Origin: Rhodococcus sp. W8901
GTDB lineage: Bacteria > Actinomycetota > Actinomycetes > Mycobacteriales > Mycobacteriaceae
Direction: 5' to 3'
Length of the DNA: 64,000 bases
Assembly (NCBI RefSeq): GCF_013348805.1
Contig: NZ_CP054690.1
Coordinates: 124,001-188,000 of the forward strand
Part shown: positions 25,215 to 33,235 of the stretch, piece after piece
Numbering within the stretch: the first letter of the stretch is position 1
How the letters are laid out: every line of letters begins with the position of its first letter
Translations under genes and position numbers: made by a program
The notes under the pieces: model-generated
What the model was told of the DNA's origin: nothing
What the model saw: only the letters and a program-made list of their open reading frames with translations
Database searches by the model: none

Positions 25215-25982
25215 ATGTGGCACAGCAGGATGCCCCGCGCGCTTCGGCTGTCCCTCGCTGCCGCCGGCGTGCTGGTTCTCGCCGGTGCGCCGACCGCGAC
25301 GGCCGCACCTTCGGACGTGTCGGACGAGGCGACGACGGAATCGACGGCAGAATCGACGACGACAACGGCGCCGACGACTACGACCGCGGCGCCGACGACG
25401 ACCCCTCGTCGGTACGTCTCCCGGGAAGATTCCGAGGAAGCCACGACCACGCCGTCCACGACCACGAGCGCACCGACCACGACGGCTTCGACGACCGCGG
25501 CGCCGACCACGTCGAGTGCGGCTCCGACGACTACCACCGGGCAGACCCGGAGCGGCGCACTTGCTGCCACTGCGGGCCGAGCTGGGCTGTCGATCACCGT
25601 CGCCGGGAAGTGGGGCACCATCGTCCCCGGGGCGGAGAGGGCGAGCGGAACCCTGACACTCATCTCCGTGACCGCGACCGGTGGTGTGGTCGGCTCGCCG
25701 GTCGATTGGACCGCCACCGCGTCGTCGACCGACTTCGTCGGACCCAACGGCACGATCCCCAAGAGCGCGGTCACCTATTCTGCGACCGCCCTCGCCGGCA
25801 ATGTCGGCGGCTCGACATCGGCGCCGACGCAGACGCTCGAAGCCCCGAAGACCGTCGTCGCGCGTACGGGCAGCATCTGGCCGTCGGAGACGGTCACCTG
25901 GACTCCGGCGCTGCGGGTCGACTACCCCGACGGTGCGGCGGTCGGGACCTACACCGGAACGATCACAGTCTCGGTCGCCTGA
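25215..25982 (+). CDS. Exported Thr-rich (mucin-like) protein with WxL-like C-terminal domain
   Basis: A 255-aa protein: signal peptide (about 1-31), a Thr/Ser/Pro/Ala-rich stalk (about 35-118; e.g. ATTTPSTTTSAPTTTASTT), then a C-terminal domain homologous to the two small WxL-like proteins (GTIPKSAVTYSATALAGNVG, VTWTPALRVDYPDG, YTGTITVSVA). The stalk is a good candidate for O-mannosylation, as in other actinobacterial exported proteins (inference). It likely presents the WxL-like domain away from the wall. Starts 2 bp after the DUF916-like gene. Confidence 0.65.
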   Translation: MWHSRMPRALRLSLAAAGVLVLAGAPTATAAPSDVSDEATTESTAESTTTTAPTTTTAAPTTTPRRYVSREDSEEATTTPSTTTSAPTTTASTTAAPTTSSAAPTTTTGQTRSGALAATAGRAGLSITVAGKWGTIVPGAERASGTLTLISVTATGGVVGSPVDWTATASSTDFVGPNGTIPKSAVTYSATALAGNVGGSTSAPTQTLEAPKTVVARTGSIWPSETVTWTPALRVDYPDGAAVGTYTGTITVSVA

Positions 25983-25999
25983 CCGTTTCGGATCAGGCG
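25976..25999. terminator. Bidirectional hairpin covering both stop codons
   Basis: CGCCTGA (25976-25982) pairs with TCAGGCG (25993-25999) across 10 nt. The stops of the mucin-like gene (TGA) and of copD (TCA on plus) are both inside the stem. Confidence 0.5.
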
Positions 26000-26937
26000 G
26001 TGGTCGCCAGCGCGGCCGCGAGTCCGAATGCGATTGCCATCGCGGCGGATTCACCGACCGCGCGGCGCAGGGACGCGTCGGCCCCCATCCGGTGCGCGGC
26101 GGCCGGGGCCACCCACGTGCGGCGCAGCCACCAACCGGCCGCGACCAGTGCCGCGAGCGCGGCCACCTTGGCGAGCACAACCCGGCCGTATCCGGTGGTC
26201 ACCAGGGGTGCCACGCCACCGAGGCGGACCGCGGCGTTGACGACGCCGGTGGCCGCGAGCACCCACACGCACCGCCACGCGACGGTCGAATAGCGCGGCA
26301 GCAGCGTCGACCACGCACCGCGGGAGCCGGCGGTCAGCGCGAGCGCCGCCAGCATGCCGAACCACGTGGCGGCCGCGAGGACGTGTCCGGCGTCGAGCAG
26401 GGATCCGAGCGTCTGCTGCGACATGTGCCCGCTGATCGGGCGCGCGATGAGGGCCAGGCCCGCCAGTGCCAGGACGGGGGCGGCCGGCCACGGCAGGCTG
26501 CGGCGGTACGCGATCGCCGAGATCAGGGCCACCAGCGCCGCGCACACCACCGTCGCGGCGCCGAGACGACCGGTGTTCACGACCCGCACGAAGTCGATGA
26601 CGGTCTCCGGGGCGACCGCGAACCGGGACCGCCCCTCTGCCTCGGCCGCCTCGAGCACCAGCAGCACGGTCTCGGCCGCGGTCCACACACCGGCCACCGC
26701 GGCGGTGGTCTGCCACAGCAGGCCGGCGTCCAGTGCGGGCCGACGCTCGTCGCGCTGCAGCCACTGCCACGCGGCGAGACCGAACGCCGTCGCGCCCAGG
26801 CCGACGGCGAGCACCCGCACCACGCTGGTGGGGGAGGGCCCGTCGGGAGTGGCGAGCAGCCACCCGACCGCCACCCCGGCCAGCGCGGTGAGGACGGCGA
26901 ACAGCAGCCAGGGGCGGCCGATGTTCACCGTCTTCAT
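25993..26937 (-). CDS. copD: CopD-family membrane protein
   Basis: A 314-aa polytopic protein with about eight TM helices. It carries the CopD pattern, with RPISGHMSQQTLGSLLDAGH and LAAATWFGMLAALAL, which hold conserved His/Met-type residues for copper. CopD proteins move copper across the cytoplasmic membrane with CopC. ATG 26937. It follows copC by 19 bp on the minus strand, last in the copper-type operon. Confidence 0.85.
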   Translation of the reverse strand: MKTVNIGRPWLLFAVLTALAGVAVGWLLATPDGPSPTSVVRVLAVGLGATAFGLAAWQWLQRDERRPALDAGLLWQTTAAVAGVWTAAETVLLVLEAAEAEGRSRFAVAPETVIDFVRVVNTGRLGAATVVCAALVALISAIAYRRSLPWPAAPVLALAGLALIARPISGHMSQQTLGSLLDAGHVLAAATWFGMLAALALTAGSRGAWSTLLPRYSTVAWRCVWVLAATGVVNAAVRLGGVAPLVTTGYGRVVLAKVAALAALVAAGWWLRRTWVAPAAAHRMGADASLRRAVGESAAMAIAFGLAAALATTA

Positions 26938-26956
26938 CCGCGCGCTGTCCGGCCGG

Positions 26957-27502
26957 TCAGTTCTCGCCGCGCGGCTTGCGCAGCGCGAACCACAGGCCGC
27001 CGCCGAAGACGACGACGCCGACGCCGACGAGTCCCCAGACCAGCAGGTTCGGTCCGGAGTCGTCGGTGCTGCCGGTCTCGTTCTGTCCGTTGACCTTCGG
27101 GCCAGGCGTGCCGGTGCCCTCCTGCGTGAGGGTGAACACCCGGGTACCGCTGACGGGGTGGCCGTCGGCGGAGGTCACCCGGAACGCCATCGTGTACTCG
27201 CCGACCGGTCCGAGGCCGTCGAGCGGGACGCTGACGCTGTCGCCCTGGACCGTCGGGTCGCCCTTGGACCACAGGTTGCCGTCCGGGCCGACGACGGTGA
27301 GCGACGCGAACTTCTGCTGCAGCGCCTCGTTGAACGTGACGGTGACCCGCTCCGGGGCCGTCGCGATCTGCGCCGCGTTCTCGGGATTGCTGGAGAGGAC
27401 GGCCGAGTGCGCGGACGCGGTGCCGGCGCCCAGCATGGTCGCGAGCATCGCGACGAATCCGACGGCGATGATGCGGACGCGGTGGACCTTGTGCGCGCTC
27501 AT
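26957..27502 (-). CDS. copC: CopC-domain copper-binding exported protein
   Basis: A 181-aa exported protein. Signal peptide 1-31 ends TASA|HSAV, giving the mature N-terminal His used by CopC as copper ligand. The CopC domain shows SNPENAAQIATAPERVTVTF and VTSADGHPVSGTRVFTL (second His). A linker and a C-terminal TM (about 152-172; LVWGLVGVGVVVFGGGLWFA) anchor it. Its start overlaps the YcnI stop by ATGA. It delivers copper to the adjacent CopD. Confidence 0.9.
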   Translation of the reverse strand: MSAHKVHRVRIIAVGFVAMLATMLGAGTASAHSAVLSSNPENAAQIATAPERVTVTFNEALQQKFASLTVVGPDGNLWSKGDPTVQGDSVSVPLDGLGPVGEYTMAFRVTSADGHPVSGTRVFTLTQEGTGTPGPKVNGQNETGSTDDSGPNLLVWGLVGVGVVVFGGGLWFALRKPRGEN

Positions 27503-28161
27503 GAGCGGCGGTTCCGGATGGTCGCGCCGATGCCCAGGGCAGTGCCCAGCGCGCCCAGCACCAGGCCGATGCCGCCCAGCCAGCGGGCGGTGGTGTCGGC
27601 GTTGTTCGTGGTCGCGTCGACCGTGACGGCCGTGTCGGCCGCGGCGTGTGCCTTGCCGCCGCCGCTGCCCGCGGCGAGCGTCAGCGTCGGGGTCGGCTTG
27701 TCCGGCTCGCTGCCGTCGGCGCCGGGCTTCTGATCCCACTGCACGACGGTGCCGTCGCTGTAGGTCTGGGTGGTGGGGAACTCCACGGAGCCCTGCTCGG
27801 GCAGCGGTCCGGCCGAGAGCACGAACTGCTGGAACTGTCCGGGCCCGACGCTCACGCCGGGATCGGCCGTCCAGGTCACCGACGTCGCGGTGGCCGACGC
27901 CGGATCCTTCTGGACCGTCGAGGTCCAGCCGGGCATCGGTTCGGTGCGGGCCGACTTGAGGTTCGGCAGCTGCACCGTGACCGCGGTGGTGCCCGCGGTC
28001 TCGGACTCGGTGGGGACGCGGAAGGTGAGGACGGAGTAGCCGCCCTGCTCGGCGCCGGGTGCGGCGACCGAGACGTGGGCGGAGGCCACGCCGGTGGCCA
28101 GCAGCAGCGCGCCGCCGGCGGCGCCCACCGTGAGGAGGGCGCGGGAGAGGATTCTCTTCAT
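27499..28161 (-). CDS. ycnI: YcnI-family copper-binding protein (DUF1775)
   Basis: A 220-aa exported protein. Signal peptide cleavage at VASA|HVSV leaves a mature N-terminal His, the single-histidine copper brace of YcnI. The domain contains AEQGGYSVLTFRVPTESETA, AVTVQLPNLKSARTEP and the conserved Trp in TVVQWDQKPG. A C-terminal TM (about 193-213) anchors it. ATG 28161. Works upstream of CopC/CopD in copper handling (family knowledge). Confidence 0.9.
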   Translation of the reverse strand: MKRILSRALLTVGAAGGALLLATGVASAHVSVAAPGAEQGGYSVLTFRVPTESETAGTTAVTVQLPNLKSARTEPMPGWTSTVQKDPASATATSVTWTADPGVSVGPGQFQQFVLSAGPLPEQGSVEFPTTQTYSDGTVVQWDQKPGADGSEPDKPTPTLTLAAGSGGGKAHAAADTAVTVDATTNNADTTARWLGGIGLVLGALGTALGIGATIRNRRS

Positions 28162-28204
28162 TGCTCGGGTGTCGTTTCTGTGCGGAGGGTGCGATGGACG
28201 CGGC

Positions 28205-28732
28205 TTACGCGTGCACCGGTGGTCCGCGCCGGGTCAGCCCGGCGGCAAGCACAGTCAGACGGGGTGCGCGGCGGTCGAGCGGCCGCGGCGCGGGTGCCGA
28301 CGTCGGATCGACGCCGCGAAACAGCGGCGCCAGGACCGTGCGCAGGACATGGGTGATCGGCCCGTACAGGCGTTCGGCACCGTGGACCAGGCTCGCGCAC
28401 ACGACGGTGGCTGCGGCGTGCGCGGTCAGCATCGCGGCGGCGGGCACGCCGGCGTGCGCGTGGGCGTCCGACGCGAGCGTGAGCGTGAGGTGCCCGGCAC
28501 CCTGCCCGGCCGCGAGCGCCGCGAACAGCGCCGTGCGGCTCCGGCTCAGGACGGGCAGACCGCCGACGATCACGCCGACGCCGGCACACGATGCGAACAA
28601 TAGGGTCAGGGCCGCCGAGTCGGGGAAACCGCCGCCGGCGATGCCGTGCGCGGCGATGGCCAGGGCGGCCGCCGCCGCGCCCACCGCGCCGCCGCGGAGC
28701 GCGGCGGTCGGGGCGGGACGCGTGACGGACAC
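28205..28732 (-). CDS. Membrane protein of copper-type operon, unknown family
   Basis: A 175-aa hydrophobic protein with about four or five TM helices, starting at GTG 28732. It has several His residues in or near helices: IAAHGIAGGGFPD, LASDAHAHAGVPAA and LTAHAAATVVCASLVHGAER. The Arg/Pro-rich C-terminal tail is likely cytoplasmic. I do not recognise the family. Its position 20 bp after the DUF6474 gene and 44 bp before YcnI suggests a role with copper import or sensing (inference). The longer frame upstream overlaps the DUF6474 gene and is rejected. Confidence 0.7.
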   Translation of the reverse strand: MSVTRPAPTAALRGGAVGAAAAALAIAAHGIAGGGFPDSAALTLLFASCAGVGVIVGGLPVLSRSRTALFAALAAGQGAGHLTLTLASDAHAHAGVPAAAMLTAHAAATVVCASLVHGAERLYGPITHVLRTVLAPLFRGVDPTSAPAPRPLDRRAPRLTVLAAGLTRRGPPVHA

Positions 28733-28751
28733 GGCGATCGGGCGGTGACGG

Positions 28752-29381
28752 CTAGCGGACGCCGAGGCGGGCCAGGATGTCGGCCTCGACGCCGTCGAGT
28801 TCGGCGGAGATGGCGTGGTGGGCCTGCTTGCGGCGGGCCGGCGGCATCTGCTCGGCGGCGTGGACCGCGGTGCCGAGGTCGGTGAGGCGGGCGCGGATCG
28901 CAGTCGCGAACTGCTGCGTCTCCGCGTCACCGGGGTGGCGGGTGACGATCTCGTCGACGGACTTCTCGGCGCCGGCGATGCGGGCACTGAGCTTGGCGCC
29001 GTGGCCGGTGTACTCGCCGAGCTGGTCGACGGCGATGCCCATGCGCTGCGCGCGCTGGGTGTCGAGCTGGCCGCGCAGGGCGGTCGCGCCGCGGTACGCG
29101 AGCGGCACCACGACCGGCGCGAGCAGGCGGGCCACACCCAGGTATCGGCGCAGCTGAGCGACCGTCAGACCCTTCTCGGCGGCCTTGACGGCGGCCTTCT
29201 CCTGGGCCTTGAGCGCCGAGATCTGGGCCTTGTCGACCTTCTTCTGGGCCTTCGAATCCGACCGGTGCTTCTTGCGGTCGTTCTTCGCACCGAGCTTTGC
29301 CTCGAGCTTCGCCTTGTGCTTGAGCGCCTTCGCCTCGGCCTTGCGCGTGGCGCGCCGCTTACGTTTCTTGAACAACCCCAC
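28752..29381 (-). CDS. DUF6474 family protein (basic coiled coil)
   Basis: A 209-aa very basic protein. Residues about 4-75 are Lys/Ala/Glu-rich coiled coil (e.g. KAEAKALKHKAKLEAKLGAK), followed by one hydrophobic stretch (RLLAPVVVPLAYRGATAL) and helices to the end. This matches the DUF6474 layout known from Corynebacteriales; function unknown. Start GTG 29381, preceded by GGAGGGG at some distance. First gene of the minus-strand run into the copper genes, divergent from the RecB-like nuclease. Confidence 0.78.
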   Translation of the reverse strand: MGLFKKRKRRATRKAEAKALKHKAKLEAKLGAKNDRKKHRSDSKAQKKVDKAQISALKAQEKAAVKAAEKGLTVAQLRRYLGVARLLAPVVVPLAYRGATALRGQLDTQRAQRMGIAVDQLGEYTGHGAKLSARIAGAEKSVDEIVTRHPGDAETQQFATAIRARLTDLGTAVHAAEQMPPARRKQAHHAISAELDGVEADILARLGVR

Positions 29382-29502
29382 TGGAAAGGCCCCTCCATCT
29401 GGTGTTTCGGCGCGGCGGCGGACTGCGTCACAGCTTATCCGTGCTTGTTTATGCTCTGCCGCTTTCGGCTTTACCCTAGGTGAGCACATAATCTTCCACA
29501 TC

Positions 29503-31155
29503 GTGTGTTCCCCGATCGGCCCGCAGGACGGCGCCGACACCGCTGATACGGCGGCGTCGGCGAGACTCGGCGCCTCCCTGGTCCCTGTGCCCCCCGTGCT
29601 TCTGGAGCCGGGCGCGCTGACGCGGTGCCGCCATCGGGTGCACCTGGATGCCGCCAACCCGGATCTGCTGGTGGCCGCGCCCGAGAACACCGGGGTCAAG
29701 CAGCGGCAGGAGGCGGCGGCCGCGCAGCGCGAGGCGGTCCGGGTCCGGCTGATGGACGCCGACCCCGACGCGTGGGTGCGGATCGCACCCGACGGCCCGG
29801 CCGGGCAGCGGGCCCGCGACACCCTCGAGGCGTGCCGAGCCGGAGCCGACAAGATCTGGGGCGCGATGCTGCCCGCCGAGCGCGATACCGGACGACGCGG
29901 CCGCGTCGAGATCCTGCTGCGCGACGTCGACCGCGGCGGCTACATCCCGGTGATCGTCGTCAACCACAAGGTCACCGATCCGGGTCGGGGCGCCACCACG
30001 TCGGGGCTGTTCGAGTGGGCCCCCGCCGTCGACGAGAAGCGCAAGGTGCGCGCGCAGCTGCGCGACCAGATGCGGCTGGCGCAGGTGTACCGGATGCTCG
30101 AGCGGCACGACCTCGCCAGCCCCGCCCTGCTGGGCGGCGCCATCGGCTACGGCGCCGACTGCGTGCTGGTGCACGATCTGTCCACCGTGCTGAGCGACTA
30201 CGACGAGCGCTTCGCGGACCGGATCGCCGTCGCGCGCGGCGAGATCGTGACGGTGCCGTCGCAGATCGGCGAGTGCCGGTCGTGCCCGTGGTGGTCCGGA
30301 TGCCGCGCGAAGCTCGAGGAGACCCGCGACGTGTCGCTGGTCGCGACAGGCTCCCGCGCCGACGTGCTCCGCGAGCACGGCGTGACCACCATCGAGCAGC
30401 TCGCCGCGTGGGAGGGCGATCCCCCGGAGGAGTGGCCGCACAATTCGTTCCACGACACCGTCGTCACCGCGAAGGCGTGGCTGTCCGGTGCCGCGCTGGT
30501 GCGCCGGCACGAGACGGTGACCGTGACCCGCGCCGACGTCGAGGTGGACGTCGACATGGAGAGTTACCAGGAGCACGGCGCCTACCTGTGGGGCACGCTG
30601 CTCAACGTCGCCGGCACGTCGGTGTACCGGCCGTTCGTGAGCTGGGACCCGGTGCCGACCGCCGACGAGGCCCGGTCCTTCGCCGAATTCTGGACCTGGC
30701 TCATGGCCGAACGCGCCGCCGCCGCCGCCGTCGGGAAAACCTTTGCCGCCTACTGCTATTCCCGCTCCGCCGAGGACAAGTGGCTGCTCGACTCGGCGCG
30801 CCGCTTCGCCGGCACCCCGGGCATCCCCACCGTCGCCGAGATCCGCGAGTTCATCGACAGCCCGCAGTGGGTGGACATCTACCAGGCCGTCGGCGACAAC
30901 TTCGTATGCCCGAACGGCAAGGGGCTCAAGAAGATCGCCCCCGTCGCCGGATTCCACTGGCGCGACGCCGAGGCCAGCGGCGAGGCGTCGATGAGCTGGT
31001 ACCGCGAGGCCGTCGGCTACGACGGCGACCCCGACCTCACCCAGCGGCAGCGACTCCTCGAGTACAACGAGGACGACGTCATCGCCACCAAGGTGCTGCG
31101 GGAATGGATGTCCGACCGGGCGATGGACGAGATCCCGCACGAGTCGGAGCTGTAG
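29503..31155 (+). CDS. TM0106-family RecB-like putative nuclease
   Basis: About 550 aa (start uncertain; GTG 29503). The N-terminal half has a RecB-type PD-(D/E)xK pattern: DRGGYIPVIVVNHKVTDPGR, then a Cys cluster GECRSCPWWSGCRAK like an Fe-S or Zn site. The C-terminal half is a DEDD-type RNase H-like nuclease: DVDMESYQEHGAYLWGT, EDKWLLDSARRF and LEYNEDDVIATKVLREWM (conserved YNxxD-type end). This matches TM0106-type proteins, with predicted nucleic-acid processing. Divergent from the DUF6474 gene; no neighbour ties it to a pathway. Confidence 0.8.
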   Translation: MCSPIGPQDGADTADTAASARLGASLVPVPPVLLEPGALTRCRHRVHLDAANPDLLVAAPENTGVKQRQEAAAAQREAVRVRLMDADPDAWVRIAPDGPAGQRARDTLEACRAGADKIWGAMLPAERDTGRRGRVEILLRDVDRGGYIPVIVVNHKVTDPGRGATTSGLFEWAPAVDEKRKVRAQLRDQMRLAQVYRMLERHDLASPALLGGAIGYGADCVLVHDLSTVLSDYDERFADRIAVARGEIVTVPSQIGECRSCPWWSGCRAKLEETRDVSLVATGSRADVLREHGVTTIEQLAAWEGDPPEEWPHNSFHDTVVTAKAWLSGAALVRRHETVTVTRADVEVDVDMESYQEHGAYLWGTLLNVAGTSVYRPFVSWDPVPTADEARSFAEFWTWLMAERAAAAAVGKTFAAYCYSRSAEDKWLLDSARRFAGTPGIPTVAEIREFIDSPQWVDIYQAVGDNFVCPNGKGLKKIAPVAGFHWRDAEASGEASMSWYREAVGYDGDPDLTQRQRLLEYNEDDVIATKVLREWMSDRAMDEIPHESEL

Positions 31156-31179
31156 CGCGGGTATCTCGAGCCCCGGTTC

Positions 31180-31238
31180 CCGCGTTTTGCGCACTTATCG
31201 CTCTTTCGCGGCCCTCGATTCCGCGTTTTGCGCACTTA
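31180..31238. repeat. Direct repeat of an 18-bp intergenic element
   Basis: CCGCGTTTTGCGCACTTA occurs at 31180-31197 and again at 31221-31238, 41 bp apart, in the 159-bp gap between the nuclease and PPOX genes. Both are followed by a C/G-rich segment (TCGC, GCGC). Probably a dispersed intergenic element. Confidence 0.6.
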
Positions 31239-31314
31239 GCGCGGGGGGCGATGAGTTCTGGGGACGTTGCGGGTCTGTACCTGTGACAGCACCCCACGAG
31301 ACGGGAGACACCCC

Positions 31315-31824
31315 ATGACCGCGCAGTTGCCCGCCGCCGAACTCGACCGACGGTACAGCGCCGAGAGCGCGCCGCCCTCCACGTGGGAGCAGGTGACGGC
31401 GGCGCTCGACGCCGCCGAGGTGTTCTGGCTGTCCACCGTCCGGCCCGACGGGCGACCGCACGTGACACCGCTGATCGCGGTCCGCGTCGACGACCGCATG
31501 CACTTCTGCACCGGCCCGGACGAGCAGAAGGCACGCAATCTCTCGGCGGCCGACGCCTGCGTGCTGACGACCGGGACGAACGCCCTCGGATCCGGGTTGG
31601 ACGCCGTGGTCGAGGGACGGGCGGTGCAGGTCTCGGATCCGGAGTCGTTGACCCGGATCGCCGACGCCTACCGCGCGAAGTACGGGCCGGACTGGAGCTT
31701 CGACGTCGCGGACGGCAACTTCGTCAACACCGTCGGCGGGCCGGCGACGGTGTTCCGCGTCGAACCGGCCGCAGTGTTCGCCTTCGCGAAAGGTGAGTAC
31801 GCGCAGACGCGTTGGCGGTTCTGA
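31315..31824 (+). CDS. Pyridoxamine 5'-phosphate oxidase-fold flavoprotein
   Basis: A 169-aa PPOX/FDOR-fold protein. Residues 30-70 read VFWLSTVRPDGRPHVTPLIA, the flavin-binding split-barrel strand, and MHFCTGPDEQKARNLSAADA follows. It may use FMN or F420 to reduce small substrates; exact cofactor not determinable. Start ATG 31315 follows GGGAGACACCCC; a GTG-started longer frame is rejected. Convergent with the short ThrRS gene. Confidence 0.85.
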   Translation: MTAQLPAAELDRRYSAESAPPSTWEQVTAALDAAEVFWLSTVRPDGRPHVTPLIAVRVDDRMHFCTGPDEQKARNLSAADACVLTTGTNALGSGLDAVVEGRAVQVSDPESLTRIADAYRAKYGPDWSFDVADGNFVNTVGGPATVFRVEPAAVFAFAKGEYAQTRWRF

Positions 31825-31828
31825 CGGC

Positions 31829-33046
31829 TCAGTTCTCCCACAGCTCGGCGCTGCGGGTGTCGATCGACCCGACGATGCGCCGTAGGGCGTCGTCGACCGG
31901 TTGCGGGTCGATCCGGCGGCCGTCCCGAAGGCGCAGGGCGACATGGCCGTTGGCGGCCTCCTTGGGGCCGATCACCGCCTGGTACGGCACTCGCCGAGAG
32001 TTCCGGATCCGGGCGCCGAGGGTGCCGTCGGCCCGGCTCACCGCGTGCGCACGCAGGCCCGAATCGAGGCAGCGCTGCACCAGACGCTCGGCGTCGTCCG
32101 TCTCGTCGTCGGTGACCGGCAGGACCACCACCTGGGTCGGCGCGAGCCAGGCCGGGAAGGCGCCGTCGTGCGCCTCGATCAGGTGCGCGACGACTCGCTC
32201 GAGGCTGCCGATGATGCTGCGGTGGATCATCACCGGCCGATGCCTGGCGCCGTCGGAGCCGATGTAGTGCAGGCCGAACTGCTCCGGTTGGTGGAAGTCG
32301 ACCTGGACGGTGGACAGGGTCGATTCGCGGCCCGCGGCGTCGGAGATCTGCACGTCGATCTTCGGGCCGTAGAACGCGGCCTCGCCAACGACGGCGTCGT
32401 ACGGGACGCCGGAGGCGTCGAGGACCTCGGTGAGTATCGCGACTGACCGCCGCCACAGTTCGGGTGCCGCGACGTACTTGCCGCCCGGTCCGGGCAGCGA
32501 CAGCCGGTACCGGGCCGACCGGATGCCGAGCGCGTCGTAGGCACGGCGGATCAGGTCGAGGGCGGCGCGCGCCTCGTCGGCGACCTGGTCCGGGGTGCAG
32601 AAGATGTGGGCGTCGTTGAGCTGGATTGCTCGGACGCGGGTGAGGCCGCCCAGCACGCCGGACAGCTCGGAGCGGTACATTCCACCTAATTCGGCTATGC
32701 GTAAGGGTAATTCGCGGTGGCTGTGCGATCGGGAGCGGTAGATCAGGGCGTGGTGCGGGCACAGGCTCGGGCGTAGCAGTACCTGCTCGGCGCCGAGTTG
32801 CATCGGCGGGAACATGTCGTCGCGGTAGTGCGACCAGTGACCGGAGATCTCGTACAACTCCCGTTTGCCCAGGACCGGCGAGTAGACGTGCCGGTAGCCG
32901 GCCCGCCGCTCGATGTCGCGGACGTACTCCTCGAGGGTGTGGCGCACGGCCGCGCCGTCGGGCAGCCAGTAGGGCAGGCCCGCGCCCATCAGTGGGTCGG
33001 TGTCGAACAGGTCCAGTTCGCGGCCGAGTTTGCGGTGGTCGATCAT
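31829..33046 (-). CDS. Short threonyl-tRNA synthetase lacking TGS and editing domains
   Basis: A 405-aa class II synthetase corresponding to the catalytic plus anticodon-binding parts of ThrRS (canonical enzymes about 640 aa). The N-terminal TGS and editing domains are absent. By alignment to E. coli ThrRS (from memory), the zinc ligands are kept: Cys96 (LCPHH), His147 (NDAHIFC) and His275 (IHRSI). Asp145, which contacts the substrate hydroxyl, and motif-2 Arg125 are also kept. Gln381 of E. coli is Leu143 here. The GEAAFYGPKIDVQ core and a C-terminal anticodon-binding domain (about 290-400) are intact. It should charge tRNA-Thr without editing Ser. Its leader encodes a Thr-rich peptide and terminator hairpin. 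Confidence 0.88.
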   Translation of the reverse strand: MIDHRKLGRELDLFDTDPLMGAGLPYWLPDGAAVRHTLEEYVRDIERRAGYRHVYSPVLGKRELYEISGHWSHYRDDMFPPMQLGAEQVLLRPSLCPHHALIYRSRSHSHRELPLRIAELGGMYRSELSGVLGGLTRVRAIQLNDAHIFCTPDQVADEARAALDLIRRAYDALGIRSARYRLSLPGPGGKYVAAPELWRRSVAILTEVLDASGVPYDAVVGEAAFYGPKIDVQISDAAGRESTLSTVQVDFHQPEQFGLHYIGSDGARHRPVMIHRSIIGSLERVVAHLIEAHDGAFPAWLAPTQVVVLPVTDDETDDAERLVQRCLDSGLRAHAVSRADGTLGARIRNSRRVPYQAVIGPKEAANGHVALRLRDGRRIDPQPVDDALRRIVGSIDTRSAELWEN

Positions 33047-33086
33047 CGTCGGTCTCCTCGCGGATGGGGAGCGAGTGACCAGACGA

Positions 33087-33118
33087 CGAAGCCCCGGGGC
33101 ACTCGCCCCGGGGCTTCG
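33087..33118 (-). terminator. Attenuator hairpin before the short ThrRS gene
   Basis: CGAAGCCCCGGGGC (33087-33100) pairs perfectly with GCCCCGGGGCTTCG (33105-33118), 14 bp with loop ACTC. It lies 15 bp downstream of the leader-peptide stop and 41 bp before the synthetase ATG. No U-run, as is usual in actinobacteria. Confidence 0.75.
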
Positions 33119-33132
33119 GACTCAGTCAGCAG

Positions 33133-33219
33133 TCAGCGCGCCGGGACACTCTCCGGCGTCGTCGTCGCAATGGCGCGCTGCATGTCGGCCACGGTAGCAG
33201 CCGAATCAGGCACGCGCAT
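33133..33219 (-). CDS. Leader peptide with Thr-Thr-Thr (attenuation control)
   Basis: A 28-codon ORF (ATG 33219) or 16-codon ORF (ATG 33183) ending at TGA 33133. The 16-residue form is MQRAIATTTPESVPAR. Three consecutive ACG Thr codons lie at 33157-33165, 8 codons before the stop. The stop is 15 nt before the attenuator hairpin. A short CGCCGG/CCGGCG hairpin overlaps the end of the peptide coding region and may be the pause or alternative stem. The layout matches ribosome-mediated attenuation: stalling at Thr codons when Thr-tRNA is scarce would favour read-through into the ThrRS gene (inference). Confidence 0.75.
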   Translation of the reverse strand: MRVPDSAATVADMQRAIATTTPESVPAR

Positions 33220-33235
33220 CAACTTTTTCGCATTG

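Noticed and set aside
25206-26180. Repetitive ACC/ACG tracts as possible CRISPR or satellite
   Set aside because: They encode the Thr-rich stalk of an exported protein; no spacer-repeat structure.
33087-33219. T-box riboswitch in the ThrRS leader
   Set aside because: No T-box sequence or specifier-loop layout is apparent; the short leader with Thr codons fits ribosome-mediated attenuation better.
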